NCBI GenBank assembly: GCA_965224785.1
Contig: OZ245062.1
Coordinates: 2,232,001 to 2,296,000 of the forward strand
Source of the DNA: JALSNL01 sp036479585
GTDB taxonomy: Bacteria; Bacteroidota; Ignavibacteria; Ignavibacteriales; Melioribacteraceae
Reading direction: 5' to 3'
DNA length: 64,000 nt
Each line of letters begins with the position of its first letter. The first letter of the stretch is position 1. Shown piece after piece: positions 16,588-26,034 of this stretch. Below the pieces are notes generated by a model that was not told the origin of the DNA, did no database searches, and saw only the letters and a list, made by a program, of their open reading frames with translations. A program made the translations under genes and the position numbers.

Positions 16588-17835
16588 CTACTTTACCCTA
16601 ACCTGCCCATTCATTAACATTGGCAATAACCAATCTCTTAACTCGGTGAGTTGTTGGTTTTCTTTATGATTTTTCACGATTAAGTTATCAAAGGTAGAAA
16701 CTTTTTGATGAAATTTAATTAACAAATTTTCTTTTGGAATAATAACTTTTAATGAATACAAATCATCCTTTGTAATTGAACCAAAAGTAGTTCCCGATAC
16801 ATTTCTTCTATCAAAGATTTGTTTTAAGTTTTGCATTATTCCAAAGAGATATGAGCCAGTATTTGATTTACTATTTAACGCAGCTAAACCTCTTCCGATA
16901 CAACAATCTTTAATTGCAACATTTAGTGTTCCTACTGGTGCTCGTACACTTAATAGTATATCTCCTTTTTTTGCAAATCTTGTTGGAGATGTTGTAAACT
17001 GTCTTACCTTTGGAAACCGCCATCCAAAATCTGTTGAGCCTTGGAAAAAGATAGAACCTTTACCTACTGAATTATAAGATTTACCTTTTGGAGATTGACC
17101 CATTGTTATATTAGAAATATCACTTAATACTCCCACTTCCCAACCATTCGGCACATCTCTTTTTAGTTCTTTGTTGTAAACCATTTTGCCGCCGGATGTT
17201 TTGTAAGGTTTACCATTCTCATTAGGGAAATCAAACTGCACAAACCAATAGTCGTAAAGCGTTTTTGCCATTGCTTCCAACTCTTTATTTATGCGGTTGT
17301 TTAGTTCTATTTTTGCGTCTAAAGTTGAGAGAACTTTTGCTATTTTTTGTTGATAGCTAAAACTTGGCATTCTAAATTTAAGAGAGGTCAAGTAGTCTAT
17401 GTTAATGTTATCTTGAATGCTTCCAAGAGTTCTATTTTGAATTGCTTTCTTTATATACACAAAGATATAATGTATATATAATTCAGTTGTTTCATCTTCT
17501 GTTGCATTAAATCCAACAACACTATCTGGGAAACACATTTCATAACCTAAGAGAGCAGTCTCAGCAATATTTGCTGCAATTGTAATACATAGTGTATTTG
17601 TTGACCACATTTTACTTTGCTTCAAACCAAAATCATTGTACCTAGCATTATGACTATTGATATACAAATTAGCTTCTCTAATTTCACCAGTTTGTATTAA
17701 AGGGAATTGACCATTTTCAAATAACCTTTTGTCATTTCTTGGACGATGTTTAGACTTACCTCTTTTGAAATTACCTAATCTTTCAAGTGGCTTTATCTCC
17801 CAATCGGTATTGTATTTAGAATCGTTAAATATCAT
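16588..17835 (-). CDS. hsdS: Type I restriction-modification specificity subunit
   Basis: A 415-residue HsdS with two target-recognition halves. The first runs from WEIKPLERLGNFKRGKSK to the conserved helix QQKIAKVLSTLDAKIELNNRINKEL (near residue 165-195). The second starts around PNGWEVGVLSDISNITMGQSP (near residue 235) and ends with the second helical spacer and LRDWLLPMLMNGQVRV. Each half should read one part of a bipartite DNA site; the site cannot be predicted here. Length suggests an intact two-TRD subunit. It is last in the hsd operon, 3 nt after the RhuM gene. Confidence 0.92.
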   Translation of the reverse strand: MIFNDSKYNTDWEIKPLERLGNFKRGKSKHRPRNDKRLFENGQFPLIQTGEIREANLYINSHNARYNDFGLKQSKMWSTNTLCITIAANIAETALLGYEMCFPDSVVGFNATEDETTELYIHYIFVYIKKAIQNRTLGSIQDNINIDYLTSLKFRMPSFSYQQKIAKVLSTLDAKIELNNRINKELEAMAKTLYDYWFVQFDFPNENGKPYKTSGGKMVYNKELKRDVPNGWEVGVLSDISNITMGQSPKGKSYNSVGKGSIFFQGSTDFGWRFPKVRQFTTSPTRFAKKGDILLSVRAPVGTLNVAIKDCCIGRGLAALNSKSNTGSYLFGIMQNLKQIFDRRNVSGTTFGSITKDDLYSLKVIIPKENLLIKFHQKVSTFDNLIVKNHKENQQLTELRDWLLPMLMNGQVRVK

Positions 17836-17838
17836 ACT

Positions 17839-18867
17839 TTAATTTTCCAGTTGCTTCTTAATTAATTTATCAAAATCACTTTCAAAAAGATGGTCTTGCA
17901 CAATGCGGAATTTTTCAAACTCTGTTTCGGCTTTTAATTTTGCTTCCAGCATAGATATTTTTCCTAAATCATTTAAGATAGGATAATCCGAAAGTTCTAA
18001 AAATTGAATTAAAAATTTTTCCCAATCTACCATATTCATTACTTGTCGGTTCTCTGCTTTACTTTCTGCAATATCTAAATATGCAGTAACTATTCTTTCC
18101 AAACTTTTAATATGTTCTACATTCAAATAATTTTTTGCAATAGCAACATCGCCTTTAAGTATTTTTCCGTTGGGTGAATATCTCCAGCTCTTTAATCCCA
18201 TATTTATTTTCTTAGCATCAGCTTCGGTACAAATAATTTCTGCTGCTGTTTTTCCGGTAATAGCCCAGTGTAATTTATTTTGTACTGTTGCAAAAAAATG
18301 TTTGGTAATATCTGCTTTAGTATCATAATTGGCAGAAAGTGCATAAATATCTGTAACTTTTTGGTAGAGTCGTCTTTCACTTAAACGTATTTCACGCACA
18401 CGTTCAAGCATTTCATCAAAGTAATCTTTTCCAAAATGTTTTATTTGCTTTAGACGTTCATCATCCATAGCAAAACCTTTAACAATATATTCGTGCAAAA
18501 CTTCTGTTGCCCATTTTCTGAACTCAGTTGCTCTATGAGAATTAACCCGATAGCCAACAGCAGTAATGGCTCTAAGGTTGTAGTACTTCACATCTTTTGC
18601 TTGAGTTTTCCCTTTTACAGCACCGTGTTTAGTGGTTTGTCGGAAATACCGACATACCTCTTTTTCATTAAGTTCATCTTCATCAAAAATCTTTTTAAGA
18701 TGTTCTGTTATAGTGGAACGACCTTTTTCAAATAAATCTGCAATTCGTTTTTGTGTAAGCCAAAGAGTATCGTCTTTGAAAAAAACATCGATATTTACTT
18801 TGCCGGTTTCTGTTTTAAATATTACAAAGTTAGAAAACAATTGTAATTCGTTTTTATTTTTAGCCAT
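17839..18867 (-). CDS. RhuM-family protein inside the type I R-M operon
   Basis: A 342-residue protein of the RhuM (virulence RhuM) family. The N-terminal region (about 15-140) has VNIDVFFKDDTLWLTQKRIADLF, then YYNLRAITAVGYRVNSHRATEFRKWAT, a pattern of a winged-helix/BRO-KilA-N-like DNA-binding domain. The C-terminal half includes FFATVQNKLHWAITGKTAAEII. It overlaps hsdM by 8 nt and ends 3 nt before hsdS, so it is clearly part of the operon; RhuM genes are often inserted in type I R-M loci. Its role is unknown. A paralogue is at 40580-41626. Confidence 0.88.
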   Translation of the reverse strand: MAKNKNELQLFSNFVIFKTETGKVNIDVFFKDDTLWLTQKRIADLFEKGRSTITEHLKKIFDEDELNEKEVCRYFRQTTKHGAVKGKTQAKDVKYYNLRAITAVGYRVNSHRATEFRKWATEVLHEYIVKGFAMDDERLKQIKHFGKDYFDEMLERVREIRLSERRLYQKVTDIYALSANYDTKADITKHFFATVQNKLHWAITGKTAAEIICTEADAKKINMGLKSWRYSPNGKILKGDVAIAKNYLNVEHIKSLERIVTAYLDIAESKAENRQVMNMVDWEKFLIQFLELSDYPILNDLGKISMLEAKLKAETEFEKFRIVQDHLFESDFDKLIKKQLEN

Positions 18868-20482
18868 AATTTAAGTTGCTTAAATTATTTTTAATTTCTT
18901 TCTCTAATTTTTTACCATCGGTAAAAAGAGTGTTTAAGTTTTCTTCAAAAGTTTTCATCTTATCTTCAAACTCATTCTGTGTAATATCAATGTATTCAAT
19001 CTTAACATCAAAATACTGTCCGGCACTTAGGGAGTAATTTTTTTCTTTTATTTCATTGTAAGAAACTACTACAGAAAAATCTTCAACAACTTCTTTGTTG
19101 TTAAAAGTTGAAATTATTTTTTCTTCTTCATCTGTTGTTAAAACTGTTTTTTGGTTTTTGCCATCTTTAACTGTTTCGCCAAGATTAGAAGCATCCATTA
19201 AAACTATTTTCCCTTTATTGGTTTTATCCAAAAAGAGAATAGAAACATTTGTTCCGGTAGTTGCAAAAATATTGCTTGGCATAGAAACCACTCCGGCTAA
19301 CATATTACTTTCAACTAATTTTTGTCGTATCTTTTTATCAATACCAGATTGTGCAGTAATAAATCCGGTTGGAACAACAACTGCTGCTTTCCCTTTATCT
19401 GTAAGGGTATGCATAATGTGCTGTAAAAATAATAAGTAGATAGCCATTTTATCTTTTGCTTTTTTAGGTATGTTCGGCAATCCGGCAAAAAAGCGTTCGT
19501 GGTTTTCCTTGCTGTCTAAGTCATCTCTAAAATCGCTAAAGTCTAATTTAAAAGGTGGGTTCGATACAATGTAATCGAACTTGATTAATCCATTTTCATC
19601 CTTGTGGTAAGGATGTAAAATTGTATTGCCTTGGATAATGTTTTGTATAGAATGGACAAGGTTATTTAGTATTAGATTTAGTCGTAGCATACTCGAAGAT
19701 TTTTGAGATATATCTTGCGAGTATATTGTACAGCGGTCTTCACCAATTGCGTGAGCAATATTCATTAACAAAGTACCGGAGCCGGCAGATGGATCGTAAA
19801 CAGTTACATCTTGCACAGGCTCATTAACTAAAATTGCAGCCATAATTTTTGCTACTGCGTGTGGTGTGTAATACTCGGCATACTTACCGCCGCCATCTTT
19901 ATTATAGTCCTTAATTAAATACTCAAAAATGGTTGCGTAAAAATCATACTTCTGTGAGAATATTTTTTCAAAACTAAAATCGGTTAATTTGTTAATAAGT
20001 GCTTTGGAAAATGGATCTCGCTTAGAGCTGTCTGTAATAAAATTACTAAGCTCATCAAAGAGAGTTATTTTAGAACCGCCATCTGTTTTAACAGAAAAAA
20101 TATCGTTGTTGGTTATGGCAATATCTCTAAGTGTATCATCAAAAAGTTTTGCAAAATCAGATTCGTTTTGTTTAGAAAAAAGATACGAAATAAAATGATG
20201 TGGCTTTAGTCTTGCAGTATCAGCACTTAACTGTAGTAGTAACATTTCATATTCTTCATCGGAATAATTACTAATTGTTTCTTCCCAACTTTCAGCATCT
20301 TTTAATTTTTTATCAATCTTTTTTACTTCATAAGCAAACTTATCATTCAAAAACTTATAGAGAAAAACTTGTGTTATAATTTTGAATTCATTTCCATCAT
20401 TACCCAAACCATAAGAAGCACAAATTCCTTTTAGGTTATCAATAAGTTCTTTGGTTTTATTTTGGAAATCTATTGTTGTCAT
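18860..20482 (-). CDS. hsdM: Type I restriction-modification DNA methyltransferase subunit
   Basis: A 540-residue N6-adenine methyltransferase. The helical N-terminal HsdM domain (residues 1-150) is followed by the catalytic domain: YDPSAGSGTLLMNIAHAIG is the SAM-binding motif and IVSNPPFKLDF the catalytic NPPF, roughly 80 residues apart, as in gamma-class adenine methylases. The C-terminal coiled-coil-like region would contact HsdS. The start overlaps the hsdR stop by 4 nt. Confidence 0.95.
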   Translation of the reverse strand: MTTIDFQNKTKELIDNLKGICASYGLGNDGNEFKIITQVFLYKFLNDKFAYEVKKIDKKLKDAESWEETISNYSDEEYEMLLLQLSADTARLKPHHFISYLFSKQNESDFAKLFDDTLRDIAITNNDIFSVKTDGGSKITLFDELSNFITDSSKRDPFSKALINKLTDFSFEKIFSQKYDFYATIFEYLIKDYNKDGGGKYAEYYTPHAVAKIMAAILVNEPVQDVTVYDPSAGSGTLLMNIAHAIGEDRCTIYSQDISQKSSSMLRLNLILNNLVHSIQNIIQGNTILHPYHKDENGLIKFDYIVSNPPFKLDFSDFRDDLDSKENHERFFAGLPNIPKKAKDKMAIYLLFLQHIMHTLTDKGKAAVVVPTGFITAQSGIDKKIRQKLVESNMLAGVVSMPSNIFATTGTNVSILFLDKTNKGKIVLMDASNLGETVKDGKNQKTVLTTDEEEKIISTFNNKEVVEDFSVVVSYNEIKEKNYSLSAGQYFDVKIEYIDITQNEFEDKMKTFEENLNTLFTDGKKLEKEIKNNLSNLNYG

Positions 20483-23400
20483 ATTACGTATCCGTTAAAT
20501 TCATCTATATATTCTTTTACAACCAAACCGTTAATGTATTTAGATGTTTCTAAATTTAAGCTGATTTTATTTTTATTTGCAAATTGTTCAATAACCAAAC
20601 GTTGCATCATTGAATCAAAATAACCTTCGTTGTCTAACAGCTTAGTCATTTTTAACACTTGAGAATCTGCATCAGTTTTAACTCCTTGTAGAGCTTCAAA
20701 TATTTGACTTTCTCTTTGTGTAAGTGTACCTCGTTCTATAATTCGTTTGTGAATACGTGCATACTTTGGGTCGTTTTCATATTTAGCATTTAATAAATTG
20801 TTCTCTCTGTTTAGTTCTTTAATGCTTTCGTAAATTTTATTTAATGCACCAATATTTTGTTTCATATCTTCTTGTGTAATTTCATTTAAATTCTTTTTCT
20901 CAAATAAGCGTTTCAACTCATCGTATAATGTTACAAACTCTGGGTCTTTTTTATCAAAATTACTTGCAAGTTCTTCACGAGTTTTTTGTAAAGTGGTTTT
21001 TAGTTTATCGGCTAATATTAATTCTTCTTCCGAGAGTTTTGTAAACTTAAATATCACATTTTCCAATGCTACATTTAGCAGATTTGTTGTCTCAATATTA
21101 TTTTCAATATTTTCTTTTAGGTTTAACATTGCAAGATGATTATCAGCTTCTCTATATAATTGTGTAAGTTTTTGGAAATCTACTTTTTCTAATAAATCAT
21201 AATGACCAAACAAACGCATCATATTGTACAAACTTTTTGCATTGCCTAATGCTTTTTTAATTTTCAGCATTATTTGTCGGTCTTCAATTTTACTAATCTG
21301 TTGAGAAAATATTTCAGCATTTCTTGTATCAAATTGAAATAGGATTTCTTTAATTTCTCTAAGTTCTTCCTCAATCTCTTCTTTCGATTTAAATAGATTG
21401 GAGTAAGTTTCTATTTCATCGCCCAGTTCATCTTGTAGTTCATCAAAGTATGCTCTGTTTGTTGCATCAAACTCTTTGCGTATATCGGCAAAATCTACAA
21501 CGTAACCATATCTAAAATCTTTGTGCGGTCTGTTAACTCTTGTGAGAGTTTGTAATAAATTGTGCTTTCTAATAACACGTCCTAAGTATAACTTTTTTAG
21601 TCTGTGTGAATCGAATCCGGTTAGGAGCATATTATATACAAATAAGAAATCTATATTTCCTTCTTTAAAATCTTCTACTTGTTTTTTCCGGTCTTCTTTT
21701 GTTCCTACATCGTGCAAAATAAGAGCAGCAGTTTTAACTTTATAATTCTCTTTCTGGTTTGCACTGTACCCAGCTTGCTTATCAGCTACCTTATTGTATT
21801 GTTGGTCTTTAGAATCTTGTTGAGTGTAAGTTTCATTAAATATTTCATACATTTCTTTTGCTTGGTCGGCACTATCACAAACAACCATTCCACCTATTGA
21901 AGCATCGGCAAATGTTAAACGGCTTTTCTCAAAATCATTAACAATATACTTTAGCATAGGTTCAACAAATTGTGGATGCGCATAAACTTTTTTCTTTTCT
22001 GTTTCTCCTTTTAATACTTCAATGCTTTTAAGTGTGTCTTCCAATTCCATTTTATACTTTGTTTCAATATCTTCACGTATCAGTTTTAAAGTGTAACCAT
22101 CAGCAATAGAAGCGTTGTAATAATATTTATGAATGTAATCACCGAACAATGCTCTACTGTTTCTATCGTTGCCTATTAGTGGAGTTCCGGTTAAACCAAT
22201 TTTAATAGAGTTTTTATCGGATTCAGTTAGGTTAGCGAGAAAACTTCCTTCTGGGTTATAACTTCTGTGAACTTCATCCAAGAAATAAATTCTTTGAATG
22301 TTAATGTCATAATCTCTTTGAGTAACTACACTAGAATCATCATTAAATTTTTGAATGTTTACTACTGTAATTTCTAACTTACCGGAATTATTATGTGTAG
22401 CAATATTGGTTTGGATATCTTTTTTAAATTCATCTCTTGAGTTTACAGTATGAACCGTTAAATCACGACTAACAAATTCACGTTTTGCTTGTGTTAGTAA
22501 GTCTAACCGATCAACAATAAAATAGAACTTTGGTATAACTTTTTTCTTTTGGAAATAGTCTGTTAAAAATTTTACGTTATAAAAAGCAAGTGCTGTTTTA
22601 CCACTTCCTTGTGTATGCCAAATAATTCCTTTTTTAATTCCGTTGTCTAATTTTCTTTCAATCGCTTTGGTTGCAAATATTTGGGGATAACGCATTATAT
22701 GTTTTTGCAAACCATTCTTTTCATTTACATAGGTTATTGTATATTGTAAAATAAAAGCAAAACGTTCCTTGCTAAACAAAGATGTTGAAACTCTATTTGT
22801 CGGTGTATCTGGATTTTTATTAGTTATAAACTCCGGTGAGTTTTTAATTGCTTGTAGGTTATTATCTTTTAATATGAAGTTTTCCAAATCATCATTTTCA
22901 TCTTGAAGTAGTTTTATTAAATCAAATTTCTCCTCTTCCCTAAAGTAATTAAACACAGGTTCGTTATAAGAAGTAGAAGCATAGAAAGCCCCTTGTATTG
23001 GTTGGATAGCTTGACTATCATATTCCATATTATTAGAGAAGACCATCAGTTGAGTTATGTTTACAAACTTTCTAAATTTCTTGTTTTGGAAACGCTTGTT
23101 AATTCTATCTCGTTCAGCTAAAACTCCTTCTCTATTATTTGGTTTCTTAACCTCAATAAAAACTAAAGGCATTCCGTTAATTAGAAGAATAATATCAGGT
23201 CTAAATTCTTCATCACCATTTTTATATGTTAGTTCAGTTACAACGTGGAAGGAATTATTTTCAAAGTTTTCAAAATCAATTAACTTTGTTCCAGAGTTTG
23301 CAATTAGCTTTTCATAAAAAGTTTTTCCCAAATCTTCATTGTCAAGAGCGAGTGTAACATCTTCAAGTAACCGCTTAACTTCATCATGTTCAATTCCATC

Positions 23401-23553
23401 ATTTATTTTCAAAACACTTTCAATAAAAATATCGGTAAATATATTTGTGTCGTCATTCCACACAGCATTTTTTAATGATATATATTTATACCCAAGTCTT
23501 GTTAAGTGTAGTATTGATGGGAGCTTTACTCTTGTGTCTTCGTTGAATTTCAT
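20479..23553 (-). CDS. hsdR: Type I restriction endonuclease motor subunit
   Basis: A 1024-residue restriction and DNA-translocation subunit. The N-terminal nuclease domain has FRPDIILLINGMPLVFIEVK, i.e. a D-x(n)-ExK active site near residue 145. The helicase part carries Walker A HTQGSGKTALAF, the DEAH-like FLDEVHRSYN and GLTGTPLIG. The C-terminal region is helical and binds HsdM. I use the ATG at 23553, which gives the family N-terminus MKFNEDTRVKLPSILHLTRLG, rather than an upstream TTG at 23607. First gene of the hsd operon; no frameshift seen, so the system looks functional. Confidence 0.94.
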   Translation of the reverse strand: MKFNEDTRVKLPSILHLTRLGYKYISLKNAVWNDDTNIFTDIFIESVLKINDGIEHDEVKRLLEDVTLALDNEDLGKTFYEKLIANSGTKLIDFENFENNSFHVVTELTYKNGDEEFRPDIILLINGMPLVFIEVKKPNNREGVLAERDRINKRFQNKKFRKFVNITQLMVFSNNMEYDSQAIQPIQGAFYASTSYNEPVFNYFREEEKFDLIKLLQDENDDLENFILKDNNLQAIKNSPEFITNKNPDTPTNRVSTSLFSKERFAFILQYTITYVNEKNGLQKHIMRYPQIFATKAIERKLDNGIKKGIIWHTQGSGKTALAFYNVKFLTDYFQKKKVIPKFYFIVDRLDLLTQAKREFVSRDLTVHTVNSRDEFKKDIQTNIATHNNSGKLEITVVNIQKFNDDSSVVTQRDYDINIQRIYFLDEVHRSYNPEGSFLANLTESDKNSIKIGLTGTPLIGNDRNSRALFGDYIHKYYYNASIADGYTLKLIREDIETKYKMELEDTLKSIEVLKGETEKKKVYAHPQFVEPMLKYIVNDFEKSRLTFADASIGGMVVCDSADQAKEMYEIFNETYTQQDSKDQQYNKVADKQAGYSANQKENYKVKTAALILHDVGTKEDRKKQVEDFKEGNIDFLFVYNMLLTGFDSHRLKKLYLGRVIRKHNLLQTLTRVNRPHKDFRYGYVVDFADIRKEFDATNRAYFDELQDELGDEIETYSNLFKSKEEIEEELREIKEILFQFDTRNAEIFSQQISKIEDRQIMLKIKKALGNAKSLYNMMRLFGHYDLLEKVDFQKLTQLYREADNHLAMLNLKENIENNIETTNLLNVALENVIFKFTKLSEEELILADKLKTTLQKTREELASNFDKKDPEFVTLYDELKRLFEKKNLNEITQEDMKQNIGALNKIYESIKELNRENNLLNAKYENDPKYARIHKRIIERGTLTQRESQIFEALQGVKTDADSQVLKMTKLLDNEGYFDSMMQRLVIEQFANKNKISLNLETSKYINGLVVKEYIDEFNGYVI

Positions 23554-23838
23554 ACCATAAATATAAAGATTCTCATTCCCTAAAACTAATTTGAGTTTTG
23601 CATACAATTCATTTTTTCTTTATCAACAATTATTTTGAGATTATAAAAAGATGGCATCTTTGGAAGCCAATTTCTCGTAAATTAGTTGAATTGATTTCAA
23701 TGGGAAATAAGTTGAAATATCACTCCAAAGTTCCTATCTCTAAAAGAGATATGAACTTTTACTATCTAAATTTTTTGTTCTAATACATTTTATCTATTTT
23801 GACATCTTAATTTTTTCAACTAAATAATAAAATTCCCT
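23554..23838. promoter_or_regulatory. Divergent promoter region of hsdR and the ndpA-like gene
   Basis: About 285 nt between divergent genes. It contains a palindromic AGATGGCATCT at about 23649, also found in the terminator hairpin at 48850, and an inverted repeat TATCTC-TAAAA-GAGATA at 23735-23751 that could be an operator. No promoter box is certain. Confidence 0.4.
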
Positions 23839-24891
23839 ATGGTAGATTATTCAGCAATAAGTATAGATAAACTTATAATTCATAAAGTTGGTAACAAACA
23901 AAAGAATATTGAGAACTTAATTTCAAAAGGTCTTTGCAATGTAAATGAAGATCTTTCTACAAATCTTATAAATTATTTCTTTACTCCTTTTTCAAAACAG
24001 ATTGAAGTTAATAAACTACATCATCATTCAGATATTCAACTAAATGATATTTATAGTTATGCGAAAAAACTATTTTATAAGGATGCTAACTTTCAAGACA
24101 TTTCAGAAAGTATTCTTGTTCATCTGTATGAGCAGTCGGAACATCCACATATAAAAATGGGTGAAGTGATTGTTGCATATTTTACAGATATTATTTTTGA
24201 TGATAAACTTACAGACGCAATAGGAATTTTTAAGATTGAGAGAAAGCAAAAATATTTTAAGTTTTCTGATAAAAATAAATTTTTAGGAATAAATATTAAC
24301 GAAGGTGTAAGTTCAAAGAAGCTTGATAAGGGATGCTTGATAGTAAACATTGAACAAAATGATGGATATAGAGTTTTAAGTGTTGATAACAATAATTATG
24401 ATACTGAATATTGGAAGAATAAATTTTTGAAATTAAAGTTTGTAAAAGATTTCTATTATCACACTTCTCAATATGTCGATTTTGTAAAATCGTTTTCTCA
24501 AGATGTTGTGGAAACAGAAAAAGGAAAGGATGAGCAAATTGCATTCTTAAACAAATCGATTAACTACTTATCTAGCAATGAAGAATTTGACATAAATGAA
24601 TTTGCAACGGAAGTTTTTGACGAACCGGAAAAGAGAAAAAAGTTTTTTGATTACAAAAAAGCATTTGAAGATGAGAACGAAATGGAAGTTCAAGATGCAT
24701 TTCAGATTTCTCAAAATTCTGTGAAATCTAAAAAACGTGGAATTAAAAGTTTGATTAAGTTAGATACAAATTTTCAAATTAAGCTTGATAATAAAGACCC
24801 GGAAATGAATCAGCAGTATATTGAGAAAGGTTACGACAAAATACGTGGAATGAATTTTTACAAAATATTTTATAATTCGGAGAATGAATAG
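23839..24891 (+). CDS. NdpA-like nucleoid-associated protein
   Basis: A 350-residue protein resembling the 37-kDa nucleoid-associated family (YejK/NdpA): N-terminal SAISIDKLIIHKVGN, the central SILVHLYEQSEHPHIKMGEVIVAYF, and a lysine-rich C-terminal tail. Family members bind DNA or associate with the nucleoid. It is transcribed away from hsdR. The neighbourhood suggests an accessory or defence association, but the gene could be an independent nucleoid factor. Confidence 0.75.
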   Translation: MVDYSAISIDKLIIHKVGNKQKNIENLISKGLCNVNEDLSTNLINYFFTPFSKQIEVNKLHHHSDIQLNDIYSYAKKLFYKDANFQDISESILVHLYEQSEHPHIKMGEVIVAYFTDIIFDDKLTDAIGIFKIERKQKYFKFSDKNKFLGININEGVSSKKLDKGCLIVNIEQNDGYRVLSVDNNNYDTEYWKNKFLKLKFVKDFYYHTSQYVDFVKSFSQDVVETEKGKDEQIAFLNKSINYLSSNEEFDINEFATEVFDEPEKRKKFFDYKKAFEDENEMEVQDAFQISQNSVKSKKRGIKSLIKLDTNFQIKLDNKDPEMNQQYIEKGYDKIRGMNFYKIFYNSENE

Positions 24892-24906
24892 ATTAGTATA
24901 ACACTG

Positions 24907-24950
24907 TTGAGATTCCGGTTTCCAGTTCTTTTGGAATACCGGAATCTCAA
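24907..24950. terminator. Long hairpin after the ndpA-like gene
   Basis: ttgagattccggt arm at 24907 pairs with accggaatctcaa ending 24950, about 17 bp with one mismatch. It lies 16 nt past the stop codon. No strong T tract follows closely, so it may be one of the GATTCCGG palindromic repeats serving as a terminator. Confidence 0.55.
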
Positions 24951-25010
24951 TAAACTTAAGAGATTTCACAAAAAAAAGTATAATAAACTTTAATCATAAA
25001 TCTAACAAAC

Positions 25011-25069
25011 CTGGATTCCCCCGCCCAACAAAACGGCGGACAAGCTGATAAAGACATTCGGGAATGACA
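25011..25069. repeat. Palindromic intergenic repeat, copy R6
   Basis: Begins CTGGATTCCC and ends CGGGAATGACA. Its interior (cgcccaacaaaacggcgg and acaagctg) matches that of the copy at 8316-8347 at roughly 27 of 33 positions. Confidence 0.6.
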
Positions 25070-25070
25070 A

Positions 25071-25113
25071 CCTAAAAGAAAAAAAGCCATACAACTTTTT
25101 GTTATATGGCTTT
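25071..25113 (-). terminator. Terminator of the rhaT-to-homocysteine-methyltransferase operon
   Basis: On the minus strand AAAGCCATATAAC pairs with GTTGTATGGCTTT (13 bp, one G-T wobble) around an AAAAA loop, followed by TTTTTTTCTTTT. It is 28 nt past the last gene and is the only clear terminator I see downstream of rhaT. Confidence 0.9.
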
Positions 25114-25140
25114 CCAATAATTTCTTAATAAATCAATCAG

Positions 25141-26022
25141 CTATTTATTACTCGCTTCCTTTATCATCCTAATATGTTCCGGAGTTGTTCCACAACAACC
25201 TCCAACAATATTTGCTCCAGCTTTAATTAATTCTGGTGTTAGTTCTGCCATAATTTTAGGTGTGTCAGGATATGAAACTCCATCATCTTTTAGAACGGGC
25301 ATTCCAGCATTTGCGTGAACAAGTATTGGAATCTCAGAATTACTTTTACGAATTTCTTTTACTATTCCAATCATTCCTTCAAATCCATTGCTACAGTTTG
25401 TCCCAATGATATCAACACCTTCAGCAATTAATGTTTCCGTCATCTGTGTTGGAGAAACTCCCATCATTGTATTGAATGAACCATCGGGAGCTTTGTCAAA
25501 CGAGAAAGTCATAATTATTTCTAAGTCTGTATTTTCTTTTACAGCTTTTACTGCAATTCGGGCTTCTTCAATATCGAAAAATGTTTCTATGCAAATTGCA
25601 TCAGTTCCACCATCTGCTAAACCTTGTGCTTGAATTTTAAATGCTTTATAAAGTTCATCTTCAGAAACTTCACCCATCATTAAAATTACTCCACTTGGTC
25701 CCATTGAGCCAAGAACAATTTTATCTTCTCCGGCAGCTTCACGTGAAATTTCTGCTGCAGCTTTGTTAAGTTCGTAAGTTCTATCGCCAAGTTTAAAATG
25801 ATCCAGTTTAATTTTGCTTCCGCCAAAACTATTTGTTTCAATCATATCAGAACCGGAATCAATATAGCTTTTAGCAATTTTTAGAACTATATCTCTATGT
25901 GTAACATTCCATAATTCAGGACATTCACCTTGGTCTAAACCTTCCTCTTGTAAGAATGTTCCCCAAGCACCATCTGAGATTAAGACTTTACCATTTTTTA
26001 ATTTTTCTGTTATTTTTTTCAT
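25141..26022 (-). CDS. Homocysteine S-methyltransferase domain protein (MetH N-domain type)
   Basis: A 293-residue TIM-barrel protein equivalent to the first domain of cobalamin-dependent methionine synthase. The zinc ligands are present: Cys210 in GTNCSNG and Cys276-Cys277 in GGCCGTTPEHI. The N-terminus ISDGAWGTFLQEEGL is typical. It would move a methyl group from methyl-cob(III)alamin on a separate corrinoid protein to homocysteine, giving methionine. The corrinoid and methyl-THF modules that MetH carries in cis are separate genes upstream in the same operon (29025-29690 and 28130-29002). Last gene before the terminator. Confidence 0.9.
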   Translation of the reverse strand: MKKITEKLKNGKVLISDGAWGTFLQEEGLDQGECPELWNVTHRDIVLKIAKSYIDSGSDMIETNSFGGSKIKLDHFKLGDRTYELNKAAAEISREAAGEDKIVLGSMGPSGVILMMGEVSEDELYKAFKIQAQGLADGGTDAICIETFFDIEEARIAVKAVKENTDLEIIMTFSFDKAPDGSFNTMMGVSPTQMTETLIAEGVDIIGTNCSNGFEGMIGIVKEIRKSNSEIPILVHANAGMPVLKDDGVSYPDTPKIMAELTPELIKAGANIVGGCCGTTPEHIRMIKEASNK

Positions 26023-26034
26023 AATTTGGCTTCC

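Noticed and set aside
19095..19439. Open frames antisense to hsdM and hsdR and to other large genes
   Set aside because: They lie opposite clearly coding genes with strong motifs and have no ribosome binding site or family features.
23554..23607. Longer hsdR start at TTG 23607
   Set aside because: The family N-terminus begins at the ATG 23553.
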